A stretch of DNA of 64,000 bases from Streptomyces platensis (GTDB taxonomy: Bacteria; Actinomycetota; Actinomycetes; Streptomycetales; Streptomycetaceae), in the NCBI RefSeq assembly GCF_008704855.1, contig NZ_CP023691.1, positions 2,604,001 to 2,668,000 on the forward strand, in the 5' to 3' direction. Numbering within the stretch: the stretch's first letter is position 1; every line of letters begins with the position of its first letter. Positions 53,427-61,025 of this stretch are shown in pieces. The notes below the pieces were generated by a model. It made no database searches. It saw only the letters and a program-made list of their open reading frames with translations, and was not told the DNA's origin. The position numbers were made by a program, and so were the translations under genes.

Positions 53427-54194
53427 GTGAAGTTCCATCTGCTCGGCCAATTCGAGATTGTTTCGAGTGACGGCAGGTCGTGCTTACTCAGCAGGTCGAA
53501 GGTGAGTCAGGTCCTCGGGCTGCTGCTGATCCAGAACGGCGAGACGGTCGGCGTGGACACGCTGATCGAGGAACTATGGGGGGAGAAGGTCCCGCGCAGC
53601 GCGCTGACCACGCTCCAGACGTACGTCTACCACGCGCGGAAGATCTTCGCGAACCTGCCCGACGGGCATGCGGTGCTGGCCACCCGACCGGCCGGCTATG
53701 TCATCCAGGTGCCCGACGACGCCATCGACGCCGCCGTCTTCGAGGGGCTCGTCCAGCGGTCCCGGCGTCTGCTGGACGACGGGCGGGCGGAGGCGGCGCT
53801 GGACCGCCTCGACGAGGCGCTGCGCCTGTGGCGCGGGCCGGTGCTCGTCGGCATGATGCTCGGCAGCGTCCTCGACGCCCACATCACCTACCTCAACGAA
53901 CTCCGGTTCGCGGCCACCGAACTGCGCATCGAGGCCAACCAGCGCCTCGGGCGGCACCAGGAGATCATCCCGCAACTGCGGCTGCTGGTCGCCGCGAACC
54001 CGCTCAACGAGCGGCTGCACGCCCAGCTCATCACGTCGCTGCACAAGTGCGGACGGCGGGCCGAGGCGCTCCAGGCGTACCAGAGCCTGTGGCGGACCCT
54101 CGACGCCGAACTGGGCGTCGAGCCGGCGCCCGCGGTGCAACTCCTCCAGCACGCCATGCTGAGCGAGGGGAGCGCGGTACCGGGCCGGTGCTGA
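53427..54194 (+). CDS. SARP family pathway-specific activator
   Basis: A 255-residue Streptomyces antibiotic regulatory protein. Residues 1-95 form the OmpR-like winged helix (MKFHLLGQFEIVSSDGRSC, LGLLLIQNGETVGVDTLIEE, TTLQTYVYHARKIF, ATRPAGYVI) and 98-245 the bacterial transcriptional activation domain (LDEALRLWRGPVL, LNERLHAQLITSLHKCGR). Start GTG 53427 follows GGGGGG. Codon 20 (Leu) is TTA at 53484-53486, the codon read by bldA tRNA, so translation should be tied to development. It probably binds the 11-bp repeats before cluster promoters. Confidence 0.93.
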   Translation: MKFHLLGQFEIVSSDGRSCLLSRSKVSQVLGLLLIQNGETVGVDTLIEELWGEKVPRSALTTLQTYVYHARKIFANLPDGHAVLATRPAGYVIQVPDDAIDAAVFEGLVQRSRRLLDDGRAEAALDRLDEALRLWRGPVLVGMMLGSVLDAHITYLNELRFAATELRIEANQRLGRHQEIIPQLRLLVAANPLNERLHAQLITSLHKCGRRAEALQAYQSLWRTLDAELGVEPAPAVQLLQHAMLSEGSAVPGRC

Positions 54195-54202
54195 ACGGCG
54201 GC

Positions 54203-54239
54203 GGCGCCGGCCCCGGCCGAAGTGGCCGGGGCCGGCGCC
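54203..54239. terminator. Strong bidirectional terminator
   Basis: A perfect 16-bp stem (54203-54218 with 54224-54239) and 5-nt loop lie between the convergent SARP and cyclase genes. Confidence 0.9.
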
Positions 54240-54265
54240 CCGCACCGGGTCGCGTCGCCGGCGCC

Positions 54266-55012
54266 TCAGTCGAGGAGGGCGACCACCCTCGTCCACCCGG
54301 CGCCGGCTCCGGCGACGGCGACCGGGAAGCACGCGACCGTGAAGCCCGTCGCCGCGGGCAGGTCGCCGAGGTGTGCGAGCTTTTCGAGCTGGAGGTACTC
54401 CCGGGTGCGGCCGTAGAGGTGGGCGGGCCACAGGTGGCCGCGGTCGCCGGTGCGCCGGTAGTCCTCGATCATCGACCGCATCGGCCGGTCCAGTCCCCAG
54501 GCGTCGATACCGATGACCCGCACCCCGCGCTCGACGAGGTACCGCGTCGCTTCGCCGGTGAGGCCGGCGTAGTCGGTGAGGTAGCGCGCCGAGCCCCACA
54601 GCGCGTCGGCCCCGGTCCACAGCAGGACGAGGTCGCCGGGCCGGAGTTGATGCCGGGCCGCGTCCAGCGCCTGCTGGACCTCGTCGGCGGTGATGCCCTC
54701 GCCGGCGGGCACATGGCGCAGGTCGAGGCGGACGCCGGGCCCGAAGCACCACTCCAGCGGCACCCGGTCGATGCTCTTGGCCGGGCGGCCGCCGCTGAGC
54801 GGGCCGTAGTGCAGCGGGGCGTCCATGTGGGTGCCGGTGTGCGTGGTGAGCGTGACGGTCTCGTTCGAGATCGCCATGCCGTCCGGGAAGTCCTCGGGCG
54901 TCAGGCCCAGGACGGTCGCGGCCGCCTCGTGGCCGAGGACCTCCACCGTCACCGGTGTGGCCTCGCTGGCGGTGTCCTGCGTCGCCACGCTGAGGTCGAT
55001 GAAACGGCTCAC
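54266..55012 (-). CDS. Cyclase family protein (OxyN/MtmX-type polyketide ring cyclase)
   Basis: A 248-residue metal-dependent enzyme of the kynurenine-formamidase-like cyclase family. The metal motif is TLTTHTGTHMDAPLHYG (HxGTHxDxPxH), with later DLVLLWTGADALWG, GVRVIGIDAWGLD and a conserved C-terminal region. Homologues in tetracycline and mithramycin pathways close later rings of the polyketide, so this is probably the second cyclase acting after the di-domain aromatase. The start is GTG 55012 behind GGGGGAG. A SARP repeat pair lies about 100 bp upstream, shared with the divergent oxidase gene. Confidence 0.88.
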   Translation of the reverse strand: MSRFIDLSVATQDTASEATPVTVEVLGHEAAATVLGLTPEDFPDGMAISNETVTLTTHTGTHMDAPLHYGPLSGGRPAKSIDRVPLEWCFGPGVRLDLRHVPAGEGITADEVQQALDAARHQLRPGDLVLLWTGADALWGSARYLTDYAGLTGEATRYLVERGVRVIGIDAWGLDRPMRSMIEDYRRTGDRGHLWPAHLYGRTREYLQLEKLAHLGDLPAATGFTVACFPVAVAGAGAGWTRVVALLD

Positions 55013-55111
55013 ACCGCTCCCCCCTCACGGGCCGGCCGCGGTACGTCGGTGGTGCGCATGGGCGTTCTCCTGTCCTCGGGCGGCTGAGGGCGGCAGTGTG
55101 CGGCGCCGGGA

Positions 55112-55129
55112 TCGAATACGGCTCGAACA
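55112..55129. promoter_or_regulatory. SARP-type direct repeats between cyclase and oxidase genes
   Basis: TCGAATA (55112-55118) and TCGAACA (55123-55129) are 11 bp apart in the 314-bp divergent gap 55013-55326. The rest of the gap shows no gene. Confidence 0.55.
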
Positions 55130-55326
55130 TGGCCTGGACGCCGCCGGCGGAATTCATCACTCCCCAAAGAAATGCCGACGGATTCACCGGGTGAAGGTCC
55201 GCAGGCCGCGAGATATGCAAAGATGCGCCCGACGCGCGGGCACGGTGGGGAACCGCGCGCCCGGAATTCAAGATCCGGGACTGCAAGATTCGAATGAGAA
55301 ATGCGAACACCGGAGGGGGAATCGGC

Positions 55327-56880
55327 ATGCACGCCGATCAGGAAGACGCGTTCACCACGCCACGGGAATTCGGACCCGCGAGCATCGGGCCGGACGACCG
55401 GCGCTATCTGGATCTTGTTTCCGGATTCAATCGGCGCTGGCAGGCCGCGCCCGAACACATCCGCCTGGTCGGCTCCACGGAGCAGGTCGTACGGGCCGTC
55501 CAGGAGGCCGTCGACACCGGCAAGCGCCTCTCCATCCGCAGCGGCGGCCACTCCTACGGCGACTTCACCTACCACAAGGACGTCGACATCATCGTCGACC
55601 TCGGGATGATGAACGACATCTCCTACGACCCGCACCGCAAGGCGTTCGCCGTCCAGAGCGGCGCCCAGCTGGGGGAGATCTACGAACGGCTGTTCCGCGG
55701 CTGGGGCGTGACCCTGCCCGGCGGGGTCTGCCCCTCGGTCGGCATCGGCGGGCACGCGACCGGTGGCGGCCACGGTCTGCTCTCCCGTCAGTTCGGCTAT
55801 GTCTGCGACCTCATCGAGGCCGTGGAGATCGTGGTCGTCGACCGCCACCGCAAGGCCCGCACGGTGATCGCGTCGCGGAAGGACACCGGCGACCTCCGCG
55901 ACCTGTGGTGGTCCTGCTCCGGCGGCGGTGGCGGCAGCTTCGGCGTCATCACCAAGTTCTGGTTCCGCTCCCGCGACGCGTCCGGACACCGGCCGGAGCG
56001 CCAACTCCCCCAGCCGCCGCGGGAGGTGCTGATCGGCACCGTCTTCGCCTCGTGGGACCAGCTCGACCAGGCCGCCTTCACCCACCTGGTCCGCAACCAG
56101 TGCCAGTGGTACATCGACCACAGCGAGCCCGGGTCACCGGGCGAGGCGCTGTGCGGCCTGCTGTTCCTCCAGCACGTGTCCAGCGGCGGGATCGGTCTGC
56201 TCACCCAGGTCGACGCCGCGGCACCGGACGCGGAGAAGCTGCTGGAGAGCTACCTCGGCGCGGTGACCGCCAACACCGGCCTCACCGGACCGTTCCCGTC
56301 CCGCCGACTGCCCTGGCTGGCCTCCACCGTCACCATCGACACCAGCAACCCCACGGTCGAGACCAACGCCACCCTGCGCGCCGCCATCAAACACGCCTTC
56401 CTGCGCCAGTCGTTCACCGACGAGCAGTGCGCCACCATGTACCGGCAGCTGACGCGCCGGGACTACCTCAACACCCCGCCCGGCTCGGCGCTCATCCAGC
56501 TGGGCGCCATGGCCGGCGGCCGGATGAACGCACCGGCACCCTCCGACACCGCGCTGTTCCAGCGCCGCTCGGCGTGTGTGGCGCTGTTCGAGACCTTCTG
56601 GACGGAGCCGGCCGAGGACGACCGGCACCTGGCGTGGCTGCGCGAGCTCTACGGCGAGGTCTTCGCCTCGACCGGCGGCTACCCCGTCCCCGGCGACCGC
56701 TACCAGGGATGCAACATCAACGCGCCCGACCTCGACATCCTCGACCCCGCGCACAACACCTCGGGGGTGCCCTGGCACACCTTCTACTTCGGCGAGAACT
56801 ACCCCCGCCTCCAGCGCACCAAGGCCCGTTGGGACCCGACCGACGCCTTCCGGCACTCGATGTCGGTCAAGGCCGCCTGA
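55327..56880 (+). CDS. FAD-linked oxidase, berberine-bridge-enzyme-like (bicovalent FAD)
   Basis: A 517-residue oxidase. The covalent FAD ligands are His75 (SIRSGGHSYGDF) and Cys135 (PGGVCPSVGIGGHATGGGHG), 60 residues apart as in AknOx and GilR. The C-terminal BBE segment is FYFGENYPRLQRTKARWDP. Enzymes of this group oxidise alcohols or hemiacetals, or couple rings, in aromatic polyketide pathways. Start ATG 55327 is preceded by GGAGGGGG; an upstream ATG at 55294 is less well placed. A hairpin follows the gene at 56908-56946. There is no secretion signal. Confidence 0.93.
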   Translation: MHADQEDAFTTPREFGPASIGPDDRRYLDLVSGFNRRWQAAPEHIRLVGSTEQVVRAVQEAVDTGKRLSIRSGGHSYGDFTYHKDVDIIVDLGMMNDISYDPHRKAFAVQSGAQLGEIYERLFRGWGVTLPGGVCPSVGIGGHATGGGHGLLSRQFGYVCDLIEAVEIVVVDRHRKARTVIASRKDTGDLRDLWWSCSGGGGGSFGVITKFWFRSRDASGHRPERQLPQPPREVLIGTVFASWDQLDQAAFTHLVRNQCQWYIDHSEPGSPGEALCGLLFLQHVSSGGIGLLTQVDAAAPDAEKLLESYLGAVTANTGLTGPFPSRRLPWLASTVTIDTSNPTVETNATLRAAIKHAFLRQSFTDEQCATMYRQLTRRDYLNTPPGSALIQLGAMAGGRMNAPAPSDTALFQRRSACVALFETFWTEPAEDDRHLAWLRELYGEVFASTGGYPVPGDRYQGCNINAPDLDILDPAHNTSGVPWHTFYFGENYPRLQRTKARWDPTDAFRHSMSVKAA

Positions 56881-56907
56881 CACCCGCCCGCGAGGCGGGC
56901 CGGTCCT

Positions 56908-56946
56908 AGCCGGTGGGACGGCGCCTGTGGGCGTCGCCCCACCGGC
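56908..56946. terminator. Hairpin after the oxidase gene
   Basis: AGCCGGTGGG and CCCACCGGCT pair as the outer 10 bp of an almost complete 18-bp stem with a 4-nt loop, about 30 bp after the stop. Confidence 0.65.
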
Positions 56947-57022
56947 TCACCACGTCCGCCCCGGGGCCGGCCGGGCCACCCGTCATCGGCGTTCGCCCGC
57001 CCCGGAGTCCGGCCCGACGCGA

Positions 57023-57051
57023 CCTCAAGTGGTCCTCGAGCCCACCGGACC
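57023..57051 (+). promoter_or_regulatory. SARP-type triple repeat before the aromatase/cyclase
   Basis: CCTCAAG (57023), CCTCGAG (57034) and CCGGACC (57045) follow with an exact 11-bp period. The last ends 11 bp before the chosen ATG, so transcription would start at or very near the start codon. Confidence 0.6.
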
Positions 57052-57062
57052 ACGTTGGGCGC

Positions 57063-58010
57063 ATGGCAGCCCTACACGAACACCACACCGAGCACACCCA
57101 GGTCGTCGCCGCCCCGGCGGACGTGCTCCACGGCCTGGTGGCCGACGTCACCCTGTGGCCGGCCCTCTTCGGGCCGTGCGTCCACGTCCGGCACCTGGAG
57201 CGGTCCGAGCGCGCGGAGCGCTTCGAGATGTGGGCCACGGTCAACGGATCGGTCAGCCGCTGGATCTCCCGCCGCACCCTCGACCCGGACCGGCTCCGGG
57301 TGACCTTCGCCCAGGAGGTCAGCCGTCCGCCGTTCGCGTCCATGGGCGGGGAGTGGCTCTTCCGCGCACTGCCGGGCGGGGACACCGAGGTGGTGCTGCG
57401 GCACTCCTTCACCCCGGCGGAGCCCGGCGGGGAGACGGTGGAGCGGGCGCTCGCCGCCCTGGACCGCAACAGCACCCAGGAGCTGGCCGCCCTCGCCCGC
57501 CTCGCCGAGCTGGGCCACCCGGTCGCCGACCTCGCCTTCTCTTTCAGCGACAGCATCGAGCTGCCCGGCGCGCCCGCCGACGCCTATGCCTTCATCGAGC
57601 GGGCCGACCGGTGGGCCGAGCGGCTGCCGCACGTCTCCCAGGTGCGGCTGGCCGAGCCCGCCGAGGGCATCCAGGAGCTGGAGATGGAGACGGTGACGGC
57701 GGACGGGGCGGCCCACACCACGCGTTCGGTGCGGGTGTGCCGCTCCCCGGCATGGATCGCCTACAAGCAGCAGGTGACGCCCAAGCTGCTGCTCGGCCAC
57801 AGCGGCCTGTGGACCTTCCCCGAGGGCTCCGGCAGCACCGAACTCACCTCCCGGCACACGGTTTTGCTGAACCCCGCTGCGGTCACCGAGGTGCTCGGCC
57901 CGGGCCACGGCCTGGCCGACGCCCGGGACATGGTGCGCGCGGCGCTCGGCCGCAACAGCGCCACCACCATGGCGTACGCCGCACAGCACACGGCCCGCGC
58001 CCACCGGTGA
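57063..58010 (+). CDS. Di-domain aromatase/cyclase (two SRPBCC domains)
   Basis: A 315-residue enzyme of the ActVII/GrisORF4 type. The first domain covers residues about 10-150 (HTQVVAAPADVLHGLVADVTLW, GEWLFRALPGGDTEVVLRHSF) and the second about 160-305 (DSIELPGAPADAYAFIERADRW, TVTADGAAHTTRSVRVC, GLWTFPEGSGSTELTSRHTVLL). Di-domain forms aromatise the first ring of chains that were reduced at C-9 by a ketoreductase, which fits the ActIII-like gene nearby. No strong ribosome site precedes ATG 57063. A SARP triple repeat ends 11 bp before it. Confidence 0.93.
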   Translation: MAALHEHHTEHTQVVAAPADVLHGLVADVTLWPALFGPCVHVRHLERSERAERFEMWATVNGSVSRWISRRTLDPDRLRVTFAQEVSRPPFASMGGEWLFRALPGGDTEVVLRHSFTPAEPGGETVERALAALDRNSTQELAALARLAELGHPVADLAFSFSDSIELPGAPADAYAFIERADRWAERLPHVSQVRLAEPAEGIQELEMETVTADGAAHTTRSVRVCRSPAWIAYKQQVTPKLLLGHSGLWTFPEGSGSTELTSRHTVLLNPAAVTEVLGPGHGLADARDMVRAALGRNSATTMAYAAQHTARAHR

Positions 58011-58043
58011 GCACGGCGGACGCGGGCCGGGGCGGCGCGGCGG

Positions 58044-58478
58044 TCAGTGCGCGAGCAGCAGCCGGTCCTGCCTGACCTGCCGGGACTTGTTCAGCAGTGC
58101 GCCGTCGGCGCGGACCAGCACATCGGTCACCACACAGCTGGGCCCCACCTGGGCGTCGGCGCCGGGCCGGGTGTTGATCACCTGGGCGTAGTAGGTGGTG
58201 CGCACCGACCCGTCCGGCTGCGGCTCGGCGACGATCATGTTGAACCAGTGCCGGCGGACGACCGGGGCCTGCGCGAAGCGCCGGTGGAACTCCCGCAGCT
58301 CGGCGACGATCCCGGCCCGCGTCCGCGCCAGTTGGCCCGGTGTGTGGCTGAACTCGCCGTCCTCGGTGAAGGTGGCCGCGAAGCCCTCGAAGTCGCGCCC
58401 GTCCATCAGCTGCATCTGCCGGGCGTAGAAGTGCTGGATCTCGGCGTAGAGGGCGGTGAGGTCCTGGGTGGCTGTCAT
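58044..58478 (-). CDS. NTF2-fold (SnoaL_4-like) protein
   Basis: A 144-residue cone-fold protein starting at ATG 58478 behind GGAGGAGAA. It begins DLTALYAEIQHFYARQMQLM, then the pocket-forming FAATFTEDGEFSHTPGQL, FHRRFAQAPVVRRHWFNMIV, and DVLVRADGALLNKSRQVRQD. It resembles ring-hydroxylating dioxygenase beta subunits and polyketide-cyclase-like proteins; no dioxygenase alpha subunit is nearby, so a cyclase or isomerase role is more likely. It is the second NTF2-fold gene of the cluster and lies divergent to the ketoreductase. Confidence 0.85.
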   Translation of the reverse strand: MTATQDLTALYAEIQHFYARQMQLMDGRDFEGFAATFTEDGEFSHTPGQLARTRAGIVAELREFHRRFAQAPVVRRHWFNMIVAEPQPDGSVRTTYYAQVINTRPGADAQVGPSCVVTDVLVRADGALLNKSRQVRQDRLLLAH

Positions 58479-58530
58479 CGGGTTCTCCTCCGGAACGGGG
58501 CACGGGGACAGCCGCCAACCTGGCCGGGGC

Positions 58531-58548
58531 GGCTCGCAACTCGCTCGC
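58531..58548 (-). promoter_or_regulatory. SARP-type direct repeats before the NTF2-fold gene
   Basis: On the minus strand GCGAGCG and GCGAGCC are 11 bp apart, about 53 bp before ATG 58478. Confidence 0.5.
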
Positions 58549-58578
58549 GGATCGCCCGCAGCCCCCTGGGGCCCCGGC

Positions 58579-58607
58579 GTCCAGACACGTCCCAGCGGTC
58601 TTCGAGT
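58579..58607 (+). promoter_or_regulatory. SARP-type triple repeat before the ketoreductase
   Basis: GTCCAGA (58579), TCCCAGC (58590) and TTCGAGT (58601) are 11 bp apart and end 68 bp before the ketoreductase ATG. Confidence 0.6.
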
Positions 58608-58674
58608 GGCCCCGGCCAGGGTGGCGCCCATCGCCCGGGACACGGCCCGGGGGCCCGACCGGGAGGAACCGACC

Positions 58675-59457
58675 ATGCCCCGTACCGAACAGCACGTCAT
58701 CGTGACCGGCGCCACCAGCGGCATCGGCCTGACCCTCACCGAACGGCTGGCGCAGCTGGGCCACCCCGTCTACATCTGCGCGCGGAGTGCGGACGCCCTC
58801 GCCGACCTCGTCGCGTCCCTGCGGGACAAGGGCCTGGAAGTGGACGGCAGCCCCTGTGACGTGACCTCGCCGGAGCAGATCCGCCGCTTCGTCGAGGCGG
58901 CCGTCGACCGGTACGGCCCGGTGGACATCCTGGTCAACAACGCCGGGCGCAGCGGGGGCGGCGCCACCGCGGAGATCGCCGACGACCTGTGGTTCGACGT
59001 CATCAACACCAACCTCAACAGCGTGTTCCTCATGACGAAGGCCGCTTTGACCACCGGCGGGATGCAGGGCCGGGACTGGGGCCGGATCATCAACATCGCC
59101 TCGACCGGCGGCAAGCAGGGCGTGGTGCACGCCGCCCCCTACTCGGCCTCGAAGCACGGCGTGGTGGGCCTCACCAAGGCACTCGGCCTGGAGCTGGCCC
59201 CGACCGGCATCACCGTCAACGCCGTCTGCCCCGGTTTCGTGGAGACCCCGATGGCCGAACGGGTGCGGGAGCACTACGCGGACATCTGGGGAGTGACGAC
59301 CAGCGAGGCGTTCGACCGCATCACCACCCGAGTGCCGCTGCGACGCTACGTGGCGACCGACGAAGTGGCGGCCATGGTGGAGTACCTGAGCAGCGACCGG
59401 GCCGGCGCGGTGACGGCCCAGGCCCTCAACGTCTGCGGCGGTCTGGGCAACTACTAG
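58675..59457 (+). CDS. ActIII-like polyketide C-9 ketoreductase
   Basis: A 260-residue SDR that is close to actinorhodin ActIII: VTGATSGIGLTLTERL, NNAGRSGGGATAEIADDLW, catalytic Asn/Ser/Tyr/Lys in NTNLNSVF, INIASTGGKQGVVHAA and PYSASKHGVVGLTKAL, and a C terminus ending TAQALNVCGGLGNY. It reduces one carbonyl of the nascent poly-beta-ketone, setting first-ring regiochemistry with the di-domain aromatase. The stereochemistry motif PGG of ActIII reads SGG here. GGGAGGAA precedes ATG 58675. Confidence 0.96.
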   Translation: MPRTEQHVIVTGATSGIGLTLTERLAQLGHPVYICARSADALADLVASLRDKGLEVDGSPCDVTSPEQIRRFVEAAVDRYGPVDILVNNAGRSGGGATAEIADDLWFDVINTNLNSVFLMTKAALTTGGMQGRDWGRIINIASTGGKQGVVHAAPYSASKHGVVGLTKALGLELAPTGITVNAVCPGFVETPMAERVREHYADIWGVTTSEAFDRITTRVPLRRYVATDEVAAMVEYLSSDRAGAVTAQALNVCGGLGNY

Positions 59458-59569
59458 CCGCACCCGTCACCCTGGCCGGAGCACCGAACGGAGCCACCAG
59501 GACCGGCACCGAACGAGAACCGCCAGGGGACCACCACCCAGCACCACCACCGAGGGCGAAAGGCGCAGC

Positions 59570-60337
59570 ATGACCAACGGACAGCACCACGGCGAGACGG
59601 CGCTGGTGACGGGAGCCAACAAGGGGATCGGCCGGCAGATCGCCCGCCGCCTGGCCGCCGAGGGGATGACGGTCTATCTCGGCGCGCGTGACGAGACCCG
59701 CGGCCGTGCAGCGGAAAAGGCGCTGGCCGACGAGGGACTGGACGTGCGCTTCGTGCCCCTCGACGTGACCGTGCAGGCGCAGATCGACGCCGCCGTCCAG
59801 CGGATCGAGGCGGAGCGCAGCCGGCTGGACGTGCTGGTCAACAACGCGGGCATCGTTGTGGAGTGGGGAGTCGCGGTGCCGGAGGTCACCGCCGCGCACA
59901 TGCGGCAGGCCTTCGACGTCAATGTCTTCGGCACGGTGGCGGTGACCCAGGCCTGCCTGCCGCTGCTGCGCCGCTCCCCCGCCGGCCGGGTGGTCAACAT
60001 GTCCAGCCCGCTGGGCTCGCTGACCTTCCTCAGCGACCCGGACCACCCCATCTCCACCCGCGGGCTGCTGCCGTACAGCGCCTCCAAGGCGGCGCTCAAC
60101 GCGATCACGGTGGTGTACGCCAACGCCCTGCGCGAGGCGGGCATCCGCGTGAACGCCGCCAACCCCGGCCTGGTCGCCACCGACCTCAACGACCGCTCCC
60201 CCTTCAGCCGCGGCACCCGCACCCCGGAGGAGGGCGCCGACGTCCCGGTACAGCTCGCCCTCCTGCGCCCGGACGACCCGACCGGAACCTTCCGCGGCAG
60301 CATGGACGGCTCCGCGGACGAAACGGTGCCCTGGTAG
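59570..60337 (+). CDS. Short-chain dehydrogenase/reductase, tailoring
   Basis: A 255-residue classical SDR: ALVTGANKGIGRQIARRLA, YLGARDETRGRAAEKAL, NNAGIVVEWGVAVPEV, VVNMSSPLGSLTFL (Ser), LLPYSASKAALNAITVVYAN (Tyr, Lys) and RVNAANPGLVATDLN. It resembles NADPH carbonyl reductase-like members (GANKGIG). It follows the ketoreductase by 112 bp in the same direction and is the last clear cluster gene. A second reduction, such as of a quinone or side-chain ketone, is likely. Confidence 0.9.
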   Translation: MTNGQHHGETALVTGANKGIGRQIARRLAAEGMTVYLGARDETRGRAAEKALADEGLDVRFVPLDVTVQAQIDAAVQRIEAERSRLDVLVNNAGIVVEWGVAVPEVTAAHMRQAFDVNVFGTVAVTQACLPLLRRSPAGRVVNMSSPLGSLTFLSDPDHPISTRGLLPYSASKAALNAITVVYANALREAGIRVNAANPGLVATDLNDRSPFSRGTRTPEEGADVPVQLALLRPDDPTGTFRGSMDGSADETVPW

Positions 60338-60380
60338 CCGCCTGTTGGCGTTCAGCGCTGTACGGGGGCCGCCGACGAAC

Positions 60381-60409
60381 GGCGACGGCGACGGCGACGG
60401 CGACGGCGG
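60381..60409. repeat. GGCGAC hexamer tandem repeat
   Basis: About 4.5 perfect GGCGAC units lie in the noncoding gap after the last cluster gene. They form a simple-sequence tract close to the rnpB 3' end. Confidence 0.8.
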
Positions 60410-60503
60410 AAAACGTCACGGGTTGAGGCGTGCCGCCGCACAGCGTCAGGGCGCCGGAATCCCTCCCCTGAGGGCGGCGGCCCGAACACGCGGCTACAGG
60501 CGG

Positions 60504-60909
60504 CGGACGAGTCGGCCTGTACGCCGGGTTCTGTCGCCCCCGGTCCTTGCGGGCCGGGGGGAGACGGCCATCCATCTAGGGCTGTCGTTGCCGGCAGCCT
60601 CGTGCGGTCTACCCGCGGACTCGGGCGGGCAGCCCTCGGTCGTCCGCGCAGGGGCATCAGCCGATGCCCCCTCTTGACCTTGCTCCGGGTGGGGTTTACC
60701 TAGCCCTCCGAGTCACCTCGGAGGCTGGTGGTCTCTTACACCACCGTTTCACCCTTACCGGAGGCCGAAGCCTCCGGCGGTTTGCTTTCTGTGGCACTGT
60801 CCCGCGGGTCACCCCGGGTGGGCGTTACCCACCACCCTGCCCTGTGGAGCCCGGACGTTCCTCGGGAGGATCCTGAGATCCCCACGCGGCCGTCCGGCCG
60901 GCTCGTCCG
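60504..60909 (-). ncRNA. rnpB: RNase P RNA, bacterial type A
   Basis: Catalytic RNA that matures tRNA 5' ends. On the minus strand the 5' and 3' ends pair as P1 (CGGACGAGCCGGCC with GGCCGACTCGTCCG). Conserved core elements are GAGGAACGTCCGGGCTCCAC near the 5' end (CR I), GGGACAGTGCCACAGAAAGC, GGGTGAAACGGTGGTGTAAG (CR II/III), AGGTAAACCCC, and GATGGATGGCCGTC and GACAGAACCCGG near the 3' end (CR IV/V). TAGCAT at 60921-60926 can serve as the -10. Ends are estimated to within a few bases. Confidence 0.97.
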
Positions 60910-60988
60910 CCGTGCCGACCATGCTACCCGTAGGGGGCACCCGCCCCTGCCAGGCCCGCTACCGGGCCGCCACCGGGGCCGTTCGTGC

Positions 60989-61019
60989 TTGACCTTGTCG
61001 CAGCGGCAACGTTTCTACT
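60989..61019 (+). promoter_or_regulatory. MerR-type promoter with 19-bp spacer
   Basis: -35 TTGACC (60989-60994) and -10 TCTACT (61014-61019) are separated by 19 bp, the over-long spacing that MerR activators correct by twisting DNA. The spacer holds an imperfect palindrome (CCTTGTCGC AGC GGCAACG). The -10 lies 6 nt before ATG 61026, so the mRNA is leaderless. Confidence 0.8.
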
Positions 61020-61025
61020 GAGCGC

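Noticed and set aside
55294..55326. Upstream ATG for the BBE-type oxidase
   Set aside because: The GGAGGGGG ribosome site lies between this ATG and the ATG at 55327, so the later start is preferred.
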